From Granulosicoccus antarcticus IMCC3135 (GTDB taxonomy: Bacteria > Pseudomonadota > Gammaproteobacteria > Granulosicoccales > Granulosicoccaceae), in NCBI RefSeq assembly GCF_002215215.1, contig NZ_CP018632.1, forward strand, positions 2,414,501 through 2,478,500: a DNA stretch of 64,000 bases. The letters run 5' to 3'. Under the pieces are notes generated by a model, which was not told the origin of the DNA, ran no database searches, and saw only the letters and a program-made list of their open reading frames with translations. The position numbers and the translations under genes were made by a program. This document shows, one piece after another, positions 27,466 to 36,121 of this stretch (position 1 is its first letter; each line of letters begins with the position of its first letter).

Positions 27466-28779
27466 ATGAACAACTTCGATCGAGATGTCGACATGCTTTC
27501 CGACAACACCCAAGCAAAGCCGAGGTTGTCTGGGCCTGCCGAACCTGACGCCTCCGATGATTCGCTGAAGCGGTGTTGCGACACGCTCGCGATGACCGGT
27601 CATGAGCTTCGCAATCCGATTGCAGCCATGCATGGCGCGTTGAGTCTGATACGTGACATTAACTTCGAGGCACCTGCCTGCGAGATCCTGCCCCTCATGT
27701 CCCTGGCTTTGCAGATCATGGAGCGCCAACTTGAAATACAGACCAGACTGGCATCCGATCTACAGGATCTGGCAGGCATGGAAAGGGTCGAGCTCGACGT
27801 GCGTTGCGAGTCGCTCGACCTATTTGATCTGATCTCGCACACAGTGAATGACCTGCGTCCACAAGCTGAAGAGCTGGGCCTACGGCTGAATCTGTCACTT
27901 GCTGAATCACCGGTAGGATTGAAAGGTGACCCTGTGCGATTAACTCAACTGATCGGTAACCTGCTGGGCAACAGTTTCAAGTTTACACCGCGTGGCGGAA
28001 GCATCAGAGTCGTGATGCAAAGGGAGGCATCGACTGTCATGATCTGCGTGGTCGACACTGGTATCGGCATTGATCCATTACTTCTGCCTGGCGCTTTCGA
28101 ACTGTACAGCCAATGCAGGAAGGCCTCGAGTAGCAGTCATGAGGGGCTGGGGTTGGGGCTCTATCTCTCGAAACGCATTGTGACCTTGCACGGAGGCACC
28201 ATCACGATCGAGAGTGCGGGTCTTGATCTGGGCACGGTGGTGTCAGTATGTCTGCCGATTCTCGATGAACACGACCTCGTGCCCTTGCCCTCTTCAGTTC
28301 TGGCCTCCTCGAAAGTGCCAACTTGGTCGAAATCGATGATCGATGTTCCAGATCAGGGCGCATCGGGCAGAGCGCGAGTTCGCAGGCGGCAATTCCAGTC
28401 CTTTCGTATCATGGTGGTGGAGGACAATACCGATCTCGCATCCACTATGGCGATGGTTCTGACTCGACGTGGACATAGCGTTCTAGTCTGTTGCTCCGGA
28501 CATGAGGCCTTGCGCCGCGTCAATCACTTCCGCCCACAGGTCGTGCTGCTCGATATTGGCTTGCCCCGCATGAGCGGGCTTGAACTCGCCCGGCAGCTTC
28601 GTCGACTGCCGGCAACCGCCACTGCATTACACATCGCACTCAGCGGTCAAGGCTCGGCAGAGTCGCGGCAGCATTCGCTTGCCGCTGGTTTCGATCACTA
28701 TCTCGTGAAGCCTTGCTGCCTTGGTGAGATCGATGCTTTGCTCGACGATTTTTGTCCAGCGGTGGATTGTGGAGTCTGA
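27466..28779 (+). CDS. Cytoplasmic hybrid histidine kinase with a receiver domain
   Basis: The 437 residues contain a HisKA dimerisation helix with the phospho-accepting His46 (GHELRNPIAAMHG). An HATPase domain follows (GNLLGNSFKFTP, DTGIGID, GLGLGLYLSKRIV), then a linker of about 50 residues and a receiver domain with Asp363 (VLLDIGLPRMSG) and Lys415. There is no sensor domain and no membrane helix, so the signal must reach it through another protein or a soluble cue. No DNA-binding response regulator is adjacent. The shared upstream element lies about 130-180 bp before the start. Confidence 0.9.
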   Translation: MNNFDRDVDMLSDNTQAKPRLSGPAEPDASDDSLKRCCDTLAMTGHELRNPIAAMHGALSLIRDINFEAPACEILPLMSLALQIMERQLEIQTRLASDLQDLAGMERVELDVRCESLDLFDLISHTVNDLRPQAEELGLRLNLSLAESPVGLKGDPVRLTQLIGNLLGNSFKFTPRGGSIRVVMQREASTVMICVVDTGIGIDPLLLPGAFELYSQCRKASSSSHEGLGLGLYLSKRIVTLHGGTITIESAGLDLGTVVSVCLPILDEHDLVPLPSSVLASSKVPTWSKSMIDVPDQGASGRARVRRRQFQSFRIMVVEDNTDLASTMAMVLTRRGHSVLVCCSGHEALRRVNHFRPQVVLLDIGLPRMSGLELARQLRRLPATATALHIALSGQGSAESRQHSLAAGFDHYLVKPCCLGEIDALLDDFCPAVDCGV

Positions 28780-28809
28780 AGTTTGGATGATCAAACCGGA
28801 AATTCTAAA

Positions 28810-28827
28810 TTGGTGTTAGATCACCAA
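28810..28827. promoter_or_regulatory. Inverted repeat upstream of a small gene
   Basis: TTGGTG-TTAGAT-CACCAA is a perfect 6-bp inverted repeat with a 6-bp spacer, 19 bp before the start at 28847. It could be an operator or a small RNA hairpin. No T-run follows, so it is not a typical terminator of the kinase gene. Confidence 0.35.
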
Positions 28828-28846
28828 ACGTTGAGGGGAAAATTTC

Positions 28847-29065
28847 ATGGAAAAGATAGAGCAAATCGAGATGGATGCGCATCGCGAACAGCTGACTTCG
28901 GACGTGAAGGCACTGGTTGAACGATATCGTTCGGTCTTTGGTTGGGATGTGCCGGAAATCGACCAGGCGCTGGCGGACCTGCTGATTCTCAAGGCTATTC
29001 GCGAGGCGGTGGATGGTGTCGAGAGCACTCTGATAAGCAGGGCAGAGCGATGTGTACGTAACTGA
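28847..29065 (+). CDS. Small helical protein, function unknown
   Basis: The 72 residues have no hydrophobic segment and read as two or three amphipathic helices (MDAHREQLTSDVKALVERYR, IDQALADLLILKAIREAVDG). A clear GAGGGG lies ahead of the ATG, and it follows the hybrid kinase by 67 bp on the same strand, so it may be a partner or a regulator-binding peptide. I recognise no family. Confidence 0.65.
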   Translation: MEKIEQIEMDAHREQLTSDVKALVERYRSVFGWDVPEIDQALADLLILKAIREAVDGVESTLISRAERCVRN

Positions 29066-29280
29066 CGTATGTCGTTTATGTCAGTACGACGATAAGTGAT
29101 ATGGATCTACGCTGTTTCGTGTAGGTTGATTCTGGCGTTTTTGGGCAGTAGTAGTAGGAATGCAGTGTTCGAAATGTATCGACGCATCACCAATGAAAAC
29201 CCTTATAAGCTGCCGATGCGAAATTACCCGGCAGCGATGGAGATGGAATATGCATCGGTCATTTCACTTTCGATTGTTAT

Positions 29281-29837
29281 TCATGTCGGGTAGGTACCTG
29301 GCAGGAGTATGTCTTTGTCAACTGTGCGGATGTCGGTGTGACCACAAAAGGCCATGGTGATATCGAACTCCTTGTGGATGATCTCCAGCGCTTTCGACAC
29401 GCCTTCCTCACCCATGGCACCCATGGCACCCAGGCCGTAGACCATAGCGCGGCCGATCATGGTGCCGCGCGCGCCCAGCGCCCAGGCTTTCAGCACGTCT
29501 TGTCCGCTGCGGACGCCGCCGTCCATCCAGACCTCGATCTGGTCGCCCACAGCCGCCACGATGGCGGGCAGCGCTTCGATGCTGCTGGGTGCTCCATCGA
29601 GCTGGCGGCCACCGTGGTTGCTGACCACGATGGCGTGGGCACCACTGGCCACCGCGAGCTTCGCGTCTTCCACATCTATGATGCCCTTGAGAATGAATTT
29701 GCCACCCTACTGCTGCTTGACCCAGGCGACATCTTCCCAGTTCAGGTGCGGGTCGAACTGCTCGTTGGTCCACGATGCCAGTGAGCTCATGTCGCTGACG
29801 CCGTCCACGTGGCCCACCAGGTCGGGGGCCAGCCATG
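29281..29837 (-). pseudogene. FMN-dependent alpha-hydroxy-acid (lactate) dehydrogenase fragment
   Basis: The translation on the minus strand gives the C-terminal half of an LldD-type flavoprotein. It reads LVGHVDGVSDMSSL, DVAWVKQQ, a TAG stop at 29708-29710 (the homologous codon is normally Trp or similar), GGKFILKGIIDVEDAKLAVA, VVSNHGGRQLDGAPSSIEAL, VWMDGGVRSGQDVLKAWALG, GRAMVYGLG and the end DKDILLPGTYPT. The SNHGGRQLD and DGGVRSG blocks are hallmarks. The N-terminal half is gone and the homology stops at about 29837, where a transposase fragment begins. GAMGAM duplicates three residues. Confidence 0.85.
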
Positions 29838-30415
29838 GGGATGAGACTATTATCGGTAATCTGCGACAACTCTATCGACTCGACAAAGTTGCTTCGGGTA
29901 GCCAAATAAGCAACCTCCTCGATCTGGTCAAACCGAGCGAGCTACGCAAGGCATTTCGTGCCCTCCATTCCAGCGCCCAACGTGACAAGGTGCTCGAAGA
30001 TTTCGCGATTTTCGACAATCGGTATCTGTTGTCCATCGACGGCACCGGACTGCACACCTCGACCAAGATGAAATGTTCGCAGTGTGGTGTCACGAAGCAC
30101 CGTAACGCAGAGATCGAGTACTACCAACAGTCGCTGGTGGCGGTGATCGTGGATTCTGAGAAAAAGAGCGTGTTGCCACTAGACTTCGAGCCCATCGTGA
30201 AGAGTGACGGCGATAAGAAGAATGACTGTGAGAGAAGCGCCGCCAAGCGCCTGCTGCTGGCCATTAACCAGCAGTATTGCAATCGCCCCTTTGTCGTTCT
30301 GGAAGATGCACTGGCTGCCAATGACCCGCATATTCAGACACTTATCGGCTACGGCATGGATTTCATCATTAATACCAAGCCCGTCGGTAACGCGCCGCTA
30401 CCGAACGATGTGAAA
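29838..30415 (+). pseudogene. Transposase fragment, DDE type
   Basis: About 190 codons in frame read NLRQLYRLDKVASG, AQRDKVLEDFAIFDNRYLLS, IDGTGLHTSTKMKCSQCGVT, DCERSAAKRLLLAINQQYCN, FVVLEDALAAN and GYGMDFIINTKP. I recognise this as the catalytic half of a DDE transposase of the IS4/ISNCY kind, with Asp in IDGTG and in LEDALA. The part after FIINTKP and the N-terminus are missing, and no terminal inverted repeats are visible. Its left border is the lactate dehydrogenase break, so it may have caused that truncation. Confidence 0.6.
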
Positions 30416-30804
30416 AGTTTATTATGTCTCTTAACAGTAATTATAAGGATACCCCCCCCCTGCAGAATACTGATTTATGTTGGGCGTCGAGGTGTTCATC
30501 CCTTTCGTTGCTACGAGAAAGGCCCTGATGGTATGCATCCTTCTATCGATCAGATCGAAAACGATGGAGGCGCGGATTTCAATCATTTCATCTCTCACTT
30601 GCAAGCAGTCAATGTTGTATTTCTAGAATATTTCTTCGTCAATTTCGGTGTCTGTGATATTGAACGTAGTAAGGAAATGCAAGATCTTTTTTAAGAATGG
30701 TTGACTATTTACATGACCTTTGAAGTGGCCTGGTGAGATCAGGCAGCTAACCTTGATTAGTGCGCGCCGAACGGGTGTGATAAAAGCTGAACGTCATAGC
30801 CATT
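30416..30804. other. Stretch without a recognised gene
   Basis: The open frame of the transposase fragment runs on to 30694, but its sequence there has no transposase features and I recognise nothing in it. A run of nine C lies near 30452-30460. No RNA or repeat is seen. Confidence 0.5.
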
Positions 30805-31104
30805 TCAGGCGATGCCATTTTCAGGATCGACAGCAAGACCCACAAGGCCAAGGCGGGCAGCGGAATTGTCGTGCCCGCGGGTACGCATCACAACGTGATC
30901 TGTACGGGTCATCACGCCCTGAAGCTATACACGATCTGCGGCCCCCCACATCATCGCGACCAGCTGATTCAGAAGACGGAGGTAGAGGCCGAAGCATCTG
31001 AAGAGGCGTTCGAGGGGCAGACCACTGAGCCAAGAGCCGAGGTGGTGCGGCTCTGGCACCTTGTGCTTGTGTTATTTTTGATGGAGATACGGTCGTCCCT
31101 ATAA
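30805..31104 (+). pseudogene. Cupin-domain protein fragment
   Basis: One frame reads GDAIFRIDSKTHKAKAGSGI, VVPAGTHHNVICTGHHALKL, YTICGPPHHRDQLIQKTEVE and AEASEEAFEGQTTE. This is the C-terminal half of a small cupin (beta-barrel metal-binding) protein, with the PAG-x-x-HNV and GPPHHRD motifs. The first half, carrying the other metal ligands, is absent. The frame then runs on into an unrelated tail to the stop at 31102. There is no upstream start with a ribosome site. Confidence 0.75.
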
Positions 31105-31136
31105 GGAGCAGGTTGAGCTTATTATTGCACGAGCTC

Positions 31137-31655
31137 TCAAGATTGCGCGACGCCTCTGTCGTCGTGCTGCGTTGCCTCGACCAGGAACCAGGTGCGCAGT
31201 TCCGCCTCATCAATCCACGGCTCAATCAGACTGGCACTAACGATGTCATGATGCTTGTTGCAGAGGTCGTGAACGTTGCGCAAAGTCGTTGTTAGCACCT
31301 TGTTGTCGTCACTCAACTCGGCCAGCATGGCAGAGGGTTTTACATACACGACATCGTCACCCAGCTGGGTGCGTGCTTTGTGGCTAATGGAGCATAGTGT
31401 TCGCCCACCGACGTTGCAGATACGCTCGGCAATCGGGTCGGTCATGAGGAAGAGTTGCTCGGCCTGTTCATCGAGCAGCTGTTGATAGTTGGCAGAATCC
31501 GGTCCAGTCATGTGCCAGTGGAAGTTCTTAGTAGTAAAATACAAGGCGAACACATCCGCTAGAACCGAATTCATGGCCCCGGAGATATCCCGAGTAGCAT
31601 CATCAGTAAGATTGGCTGAACTCGTGAGTGGTTCGCCAAGCGTAACAGTGGTCAT
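31137..31655 (-). CDS. dps: Dps-family ferritin-like DNA-protection protein
   Basis: The 172 residues are full length for Dps, which forms 12-subunit shells that bind DNA and oxidise and store iron. Helix A to B reads ADVFALYFTTKNFHWHMTGP, then LLDEQAEQLFLMTDPIAERI with the ferroxidase His (FHWH), Asp (LLDEQ), Asp (MTD) and Glu (AER). The second ferroxidase His, usually four residues before the Asp of LLD, is Gln here (YQQLLDEQ); the broken copy at 21674-21883 keeps His. AAGGAAG precedes the ATG. Iron oxidation may be altered. It is the intact relative of the broken dps at 21615. Confidence 0.88.
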   Translation of the reverse strand: MTTVTLGEPLTSSANLTDDATRDISGAMNSVLADVFALYFTTKNFHWHMTGPDSANYQQLLDEQAEQLFLMTDPIAERICNVGGRTLCSISHKARTQLGDDVVYVKPSAMLAELSDDNKVLTTTLRNVHDLCNKHHDIVSASLIEPWIDEAELRTWFLVEATQHDDRGVAQS

Positions 31656-31961
31656 TGGGCTTCCTTATTAGACTGGATAGAGTAACTCGAGCATAGCCAC
31701 TAGGCTGAACTGAGCTCTTGAAGACTTTCCTCTAAGGGGAAGCTACTATCCTGAGACGTGCCGTCTAGCTCGGTCTGTGCGTTGGCATACATAAACCGAA
31801 TACAATGTCGCCCGGGACGCGCATCCAGACAAGGGCCTCATGACAGGGCTATGCATGAACTTGGCTGACCGGGCGAAGAGTATCCATACTTTATGAAAGA
31901 GCCTGAGCCGGAGTTGACACTCCGCTCAGGCAGGGGGACGTACTGATAACAGGCTGTTATC
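31656..31961. other. Intergenic stretch between dps and the acid-resistance operon
   Basis: No coding frame is convincing. The dps promoter region and the box-1-like site at 31771-31791 lie here. The 3' side, from about 31860, runs toward the end of the AspT gene and shows no clear terminator stem. Confidence 0.5.
31771..31791 (-). promoter_or_regulatory. Possible shared element, dps site
   Basis: On the minus strand TGTATGCCAACGCACAGACC matches box 1 of the shared element at its right half (CGCACAGAC) and its flank (ATGT-TGC). Boxes 2 and 3 are not recognisable. It lies about 115-135 bp upstream of dps. Confidence 0.35.
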
Positions 31962-33734
31962 TCAAGACAAAATCATCGACAAATAGCCACCTATTAACGC
32001 CAGTACTGTCGTTAATGCATAACTGACGGGATAAGGTACGGCGGCGACAGAACTGCCAGACTCTTCCATGATGGCGTTCAGACCTGGAGTGCTGTTGCGG
32101 GCACCGGTGGAGGCACCGGCAGCAATAATGGAGTTGAGGCCAAAGAATTTGATCCCGACCCAGAAGGCGATGAACGGGGGTATGAGTGCTCCGGCAAGAC
32201 CGATCAGCGCTAGCCAAAGGATCGTATCGCCACCAAGCGCGGTGATGACCTTAGGGCCCACGTTAGCCGACAGGACGGCAACAAAGGCGTTCAGTCCGAA
32301 ATCCTGTAGAAAGCTGCGCGCCCCTTCATGGACGGGGCCGCCGAAGTCGGGATTGCGGCTACGAAAATAGCTGACGCCAACGCCTGCCATGATCACTCCA
32401 GCCGATGTTCCAAGCGCAAACGGGATGCCCGAGATCGTGACGGTGACGATACCGACCAGATATCCCACCAACATGGCGAGTGAAAGGTAGAGAACCTCGG
32501 ACTTCATGGTTGGCAGAATGGCGTGACCACCCAGATGTTTTGCCGTTTTCTGGATCGCGGCATCCGGGCCTGTCAGACGTAGTACATCGCCAAACCGGAC
32601 GTCACTTTTCGGACCAAGCGGCATTTCATTGCCGGCACGAAAAACGGCTTGTACGGTAACGCCTCCGGGTATGGTTTTGCCAAGTTTCGACAAACTTTGT
32701 CCGGAAAACTTGTGCGAACCGATATGCACATCGGCAACCTCTAGCGGAATATTTCGCGCCAGCGGATCGTCGGATTCCGGGCCAATCAACTCGCCTTCTT
32801 TTAGTATGAGCTGATGTACGTCCGCACGCACCGTGACAATGTCATTCATTTCTACAGTGGGGTCGCTGCTCAAGTCCAGAACTTCGCCGTTGCGGACCAG
32901 ACGCAGAACAGGGGCTTCGGGGAAATTCTCAGACAGCTGCGATACAGTGCGTCCTATGAAACTTTCGTGCGTGACGGTAAAGGCGCGTAGATCGAAAGGT
33001 GAGAAGCCCAAAGTCAATGCGTCAGGAGCGCCAGGCACGGGATGTGTCGCACCACCGCTGAAATCTGATTCTGCCAGTTTCGCATCAGCGACGGCATCAC
33101 GGCCGAAGATACGCGGAAGATAGCGGATCAACAGAATGATCCCGACAGTGGACAGCACATAGCTTATTGCATAGGCGGCCGCCATGTTGGCACCGACCTC
33201 TTCGATAGTCATACCCGCTGGTGGTGTATAGGCCCCACTGGTCAGCGCGCCCTGACCCACGCCCAGGATCGCTGTGATGGTATAGCTACCCGAAATAAGC
33301 CCAGTGGCATAGCCTGGCGCCAGTCCTGCGAGGGCGGCGCCGAAGTAGCAGATGACCCAGTTCAGAACCCAGACAATCAGTCCGATGCCGACAAATGCCA
33401 GTCCGCCCTGACGCAAGCCTGAAAAGAACTGCGGCCCCACCTTCAGCCCGAGGGCATACATGAAGAGCAGTAGCATGAAGGAGGACAGAATGCTGGGTAC
33501 CGCGTAGGTGATGCCAAACGAGGCTTCAGCGAACATCGAGAGTACGATGCCGACCAGCAGTGTGCCTGCCGTAGAACCCAGAGAGATGGTCTTGAAGCTG
33601 AACTTGCCGATCAAGGTGCCCAGTGTCAGTGCAAGCAGAACGAAGGCAATCGGCTGGTTACCCAGAAGCTGGAAAAAACCATGCAATCCCGCTTCCGTCA
33701 CGGGCTCGAGTTTTTCAAATATCTGGCCAATCAT
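31962..33734 (-). CDS. AspT-family amino acid exchanger
   Basis: This 590-residue inner-membrane protein has two hydrophobic halves separated by two TrkA-C-like soluble domains (about residues 210-380: FIGRTVSQLSENFPEAPVLR, and VADVHIGSHKFSGQSLSKLG). That is the AspT/YidE-YbjL plan. AspT swaps aspartate for alanine, the decarboxylation product, and so makes proton-motive force. Here it directly follows glutamate decarboxylase, so a glutamate/GABA exchange is a reasonable inference. The ATG at 33734 is preferred because GGAGG sits six bases before it; a TTG two codons earlier is possible. It is the last gene of the operon, and a truncated duplicate lies at 9162-9630. Confidence 0.85.
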   Translation of the reverse strand: MIGQIFEKLEPVTEAGLHGFFQLLGNQPIAFVLLALTLGTLIGKFSFKTISLGSTAGTLLVGIVLSMFAEASFGITYAVPSILSSFMLLLFMYALGLKVGPQFFSGLRQGGLAFVGIGLIVWVLNWVICYFGAALAGLAPGYATGLISGSYTITAILGVGQGALTSGAYTPPAGMTIEEVGANMAAAYAISYVLSTVGIILLIRYLPRIFGRDAVADAKLAESDFSGGATHPVPGAPDALTLGFSPFDLRAFTVTHESFIGRTVSQLSENFPEAPVLRLVRNGEVLDLSSDPTVEMNDIVTVRADVHQLILKEGELIGPESDDPLARNIPLEVADVHIGSHKFSGQSLSKLGKTIPGGVTVQAVFRAGNEMPLGPKSDVRFGDVLRLTGPDAAIQKTAKHLGGHAILPTMKSEVLYLSLAMLVGYLVGIVTVTISGIPFALGTSAGVIMAGVGVSYFRSRNPDFGGPVHEGARSFLQDFGLNAFVAVLSANVGPKVITALGGDTILWLALIGLAGALIPPFIAFWVGIKFFGLNSIIAAGASTGARNSTPGLNAIMEESGSSVAAVPYPVSYALTTVLALIGGYLSMILS

Positions 33735-33791
33735 TCGCAACCTCCAGCGGGCGAGGTCGCCCTTGGGATTGCGGCGTCACAGATGAGCGAA

Positions 33792-35174
33792 TCATCCATG
33801 GTGGAAGCCGGGTTTTGCGCTGGAGTTCGGGACAGGGTTTTTCAGCAGATGTTCGATGGCCCGCTTGATATCGACGAGAAGCATTTTAGCCAGATCGCGA
33901 CTGACTCCATGACGGATCAGAATGCGTTGGACCACGATTTCCTCGCGGTTCGAGGGCAAGGGGTAGGAGGCGATCTGCCAACCCTTCATCCGTACTCGTT
34001 CTGACAGGTCATAGAGCGTGAAACCATGATCGGCCTTGGTCAGCTTGTAAGCCACTGCAGGCAGACCGCCATGGCCGTCATAGACCATGTCGAGCTGTTC
34101 GAGTTTGGCAAGTTCAGCACCTAGCCATTGAGCGGTGTCTGAGCAGGCCTGTTGAACTGCCGTATAGCCTTCACGTCCCAGACGCAGAAAATTATAGTAT
34201 TGCGCGATAATCTCGCCACCGGGTCGCGAGAAGTTCAACGCAAAGGTCGGCATGTTGCCACCGAGGTAGTCGACGTAGAAAATCAACTCCTCAGGCAGAT
34301 CCTGCTTTGATGCCCAGATAATCCAGCCCACACCCAGAGGTGCCAGTCCGTATTTATGACCTGAAGCATTGATGGAGCGGACCCGTTCCAGCTGGAAGTC
34401 CCAGACGATGTCGCGTTGGATGAAAGGTGCGATGAAACCACCTGAAGCAGCGTCGATATGCATAGGAATATCAAGCCCCAGGTCACGCTCGATCTCATCC
34501 AGTTCACGTGCTAATGCTTCGACAGGTTCGTAGATTCCGGTGAATGTGACGCCCAGTGTTGCCACCACACCGATCGTGTTCTCGTCGCAGTACTTGCGCA
34601 AGTCTTCGGGTTTCAAGCCTAGAGCATCGCCTTCTAGTGGTACTTCACGGATTTCAACATCGAAGTAGCGGGCGAATTTTTTCCAGCAAATTTGTACGGG
34701 ACCGGTGACGATGTTCGGCTTGCTTGTATCCTTGCCCTCAGCTTCACGCCGTTTGCGCCATTGCCACTTGAAGGCGAGGCCTCCGAGCATGGCAGCTTCG
34801 CTTGATCCTGTCGTTGAGCAACCGATTGTCTCCCAGGATTTTTCGGCGTGCCAAAGATCAGCCAGAATGTGTACGCAGCGATTTTCCAACTCTGCGGTCT
34901 GCGGATACTCATCCTTGTCGATCATGTTCTTGTCGACGGCATCCTCCATCAACTGCTTGACTTCATCTTCGACCCAAGTGGTACAAAAGGTTGCAAGGTT
35001 CTGACGAGCATTCCCATCCAGCAGGAGCTCATCGCGAATAAGGGAATAGGCGGCATGCGGCGCTGTACGGCCTTTGGGCAGTCGATACTTGGGAAGGCCT
35101 TCTTGCGAGGCCTCGGTGGCATAAATGTCCTGCAGGCTGGATTCGTCGGTTAAATCGACGTGATGGATAGGCAT
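33792..35174 (-). CDS. gadB: Glutamate decarboxylase
   Basis: This PLP enzyme converts glutamate plus a proton to GABA and CO2. The 460 residues match GadB (466 in E. coli). SSEAAMLGGLAFKWQWR, IDAASGGFIAPFIQ and the PLP-binding Lys274 in SINASGHKYGLAPLGVGWI are as in the family, and the C-terminal part has YPLPSNREEIVVQRILIRHG. Proton use makes it an acid-resistance enzyme. It follows arcC by 35 bp and precedes the AspT-type exchanger by 57 bp, so substrate supply is probably provided by that exchanger. The C-terminal tail ends in HHG, with His residues like those that sense pH in E. coli GadB, but the correspondence is unproven. Confidence 0.95.
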   Translation of the reverse strand: MPIHHVDLTDESSLQDIYATEASQEGLPKYRLPKGRTAPHAAYSLIRDELLLDGNARQNLATFCTTWVEDEVKQLMEDAVDKNMIDKDEYPQTAELENRCVHILADLWHAEKSWETIGCSTTGSSEAAMLGGLAFKWQWRKRREAEGKDTSKPNIVTGPVQICWKKFARYFDVEIREVPLEGDALGLKPEDLRKYCDENTIGVVATLGVTFTGIYEPVEALARELDEIERDLGLDIPMHIDAASGGFIAPFIQRDIVWDFQLERVRSINASGHKYGLAPLGVGWIIWASKQDLPEELIFYVDYLGGNMPTFALNFSRPGGEIIAQYYNFLRLGREGYTAVQQACSDTAQWLGAELAKLEQLDMVYDGHGGLPAVAYKLTKADHGFTLYDLSERVRMKGWQIASYPLPSNREEIVVQRILIRHGVSRDLAKMLLVDIKRAIEHLLKNPVPNSSAKPGFHHG

Positions 35175-35209
35175 GTCATGGTCTCAATGTATGGGTGATT
35201 TGTTTGAAG

Positions 35210-36121
35210 TCAGTCGGTGTTTTCAATGCGACTACCGGCAACGCCTGTCAGAATGCGCATGGCATCATCAAGGCGTCCGATGCCGGTAAATCCGCCGGTT
35301 TGCGCAAATCTGCAAGCGGCTTCTACCTTCGGTTTCATGGATCCTGCTGGCAAGTTCAGAGCTTGTGCTGTCTCAACGTTCAAGCTTGGGATAGGCGCAG
35401 AATCTTTAGTGCCAAATCCCTGGTAGATTGCGTCAACATCGGTGAGCAACAGCAAAGCGTGTGCACCGAGCTTTTCTGCCAGCAAAGCACTGGCTGCATC
35501 CTTGTCGATCACCGCTTCAACACCATACAGGCTGCCATTCTCACGACGCACAACCGGAATGCCACCACCACCCGCACAAACGATGATTACTCCTTGGTCG
35601 TGCAGGAGTTGCAATACGTGCAAATCCGGAATGTCTTTGGGTGCAGGAGAGGGCACAACGCGACGCCAGTGTTCACCGTCTTGCGCGATGCTCCACCCTG
35701 CGGCGTCAGCGAGCATCTGTGCTTTTTCATGGGTATAGATCGGACCGATGAATTTGGTTGGGTTCTGAAAAGCCGGATCGTTGATGTCGACAATAATCTG
35801 GGTTAATAGTGTTGCTACAGGTTGTTCCTGATCAAGCGCATTTTCAAGTTCTTGCTCAATCATATAGCCGATCATGCCCTCAGACTCTGCCCCGAGCACA
35901 TCAAGAGGGTAGAGTTCATCCGGCTTGTATGCCGAACCCTGAAGTGCCAGCAATCCTATCTGCGGACCATTTCCGTGGGTGATTACCAGTTGGTGCCCGG
36001 CGCGCACGATGTCAGCCAGCGACTTAACCGCGGTGATGACGTTGCTGCGTTGCACGTCCGCCGTCAGCGGCTCGCCGCGCCGCAGCAGCGCGTTGCCACC
36101 AAGTGCTGCCACGACGAGCAT
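35210..36121 (-). CDS. arcC: Carbamate kinase
   Basis: This enzyme makes ATP from carbamoyl-phosphate and ADP, giving CO2 and ammonia, and is the energy-yielding last step of the arginine deiminase pathway. The 303 residues carry the amino-acid-kinase signatures GGNALLRRGEP at the start, ITHGNGPQIGLL, AGGGGIPVV, VIDKDAASALLAE and GSMKPKVEAACRF. The ATG is directly next to the ornithine transcarbamylase stop, with GGAG six bases upstream inside that gene's end, so the two are translationally linked. Confidence 0.95.
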   Translation of the reverse strand: MLVVAALGGNALLRRGEPLTADVQRSNVITAVKSLADIVRAGHQLVITHGNGPQIGLLALQGSAYKPDELYPLDVLGAESEGMIGYMIEQELENALDQEQPVATLLTQIIVDINDPAFQNPTKFIGPIYTHEKAQMLADAAGWSIAQDGEHWRRVVPSPAPKDIPDLHVLQLLHDQGVIIVCAGGGGIPVVRRENGSLYGVEAVIDKDAASALLAEKLGAHALLLLTDVDAIYQGFGTKDSAPIPSLNVETAQALNLPAGSMKPKVEAACRFAQTGGFTGIGRLDDAMRILTGVAGSRIENTD

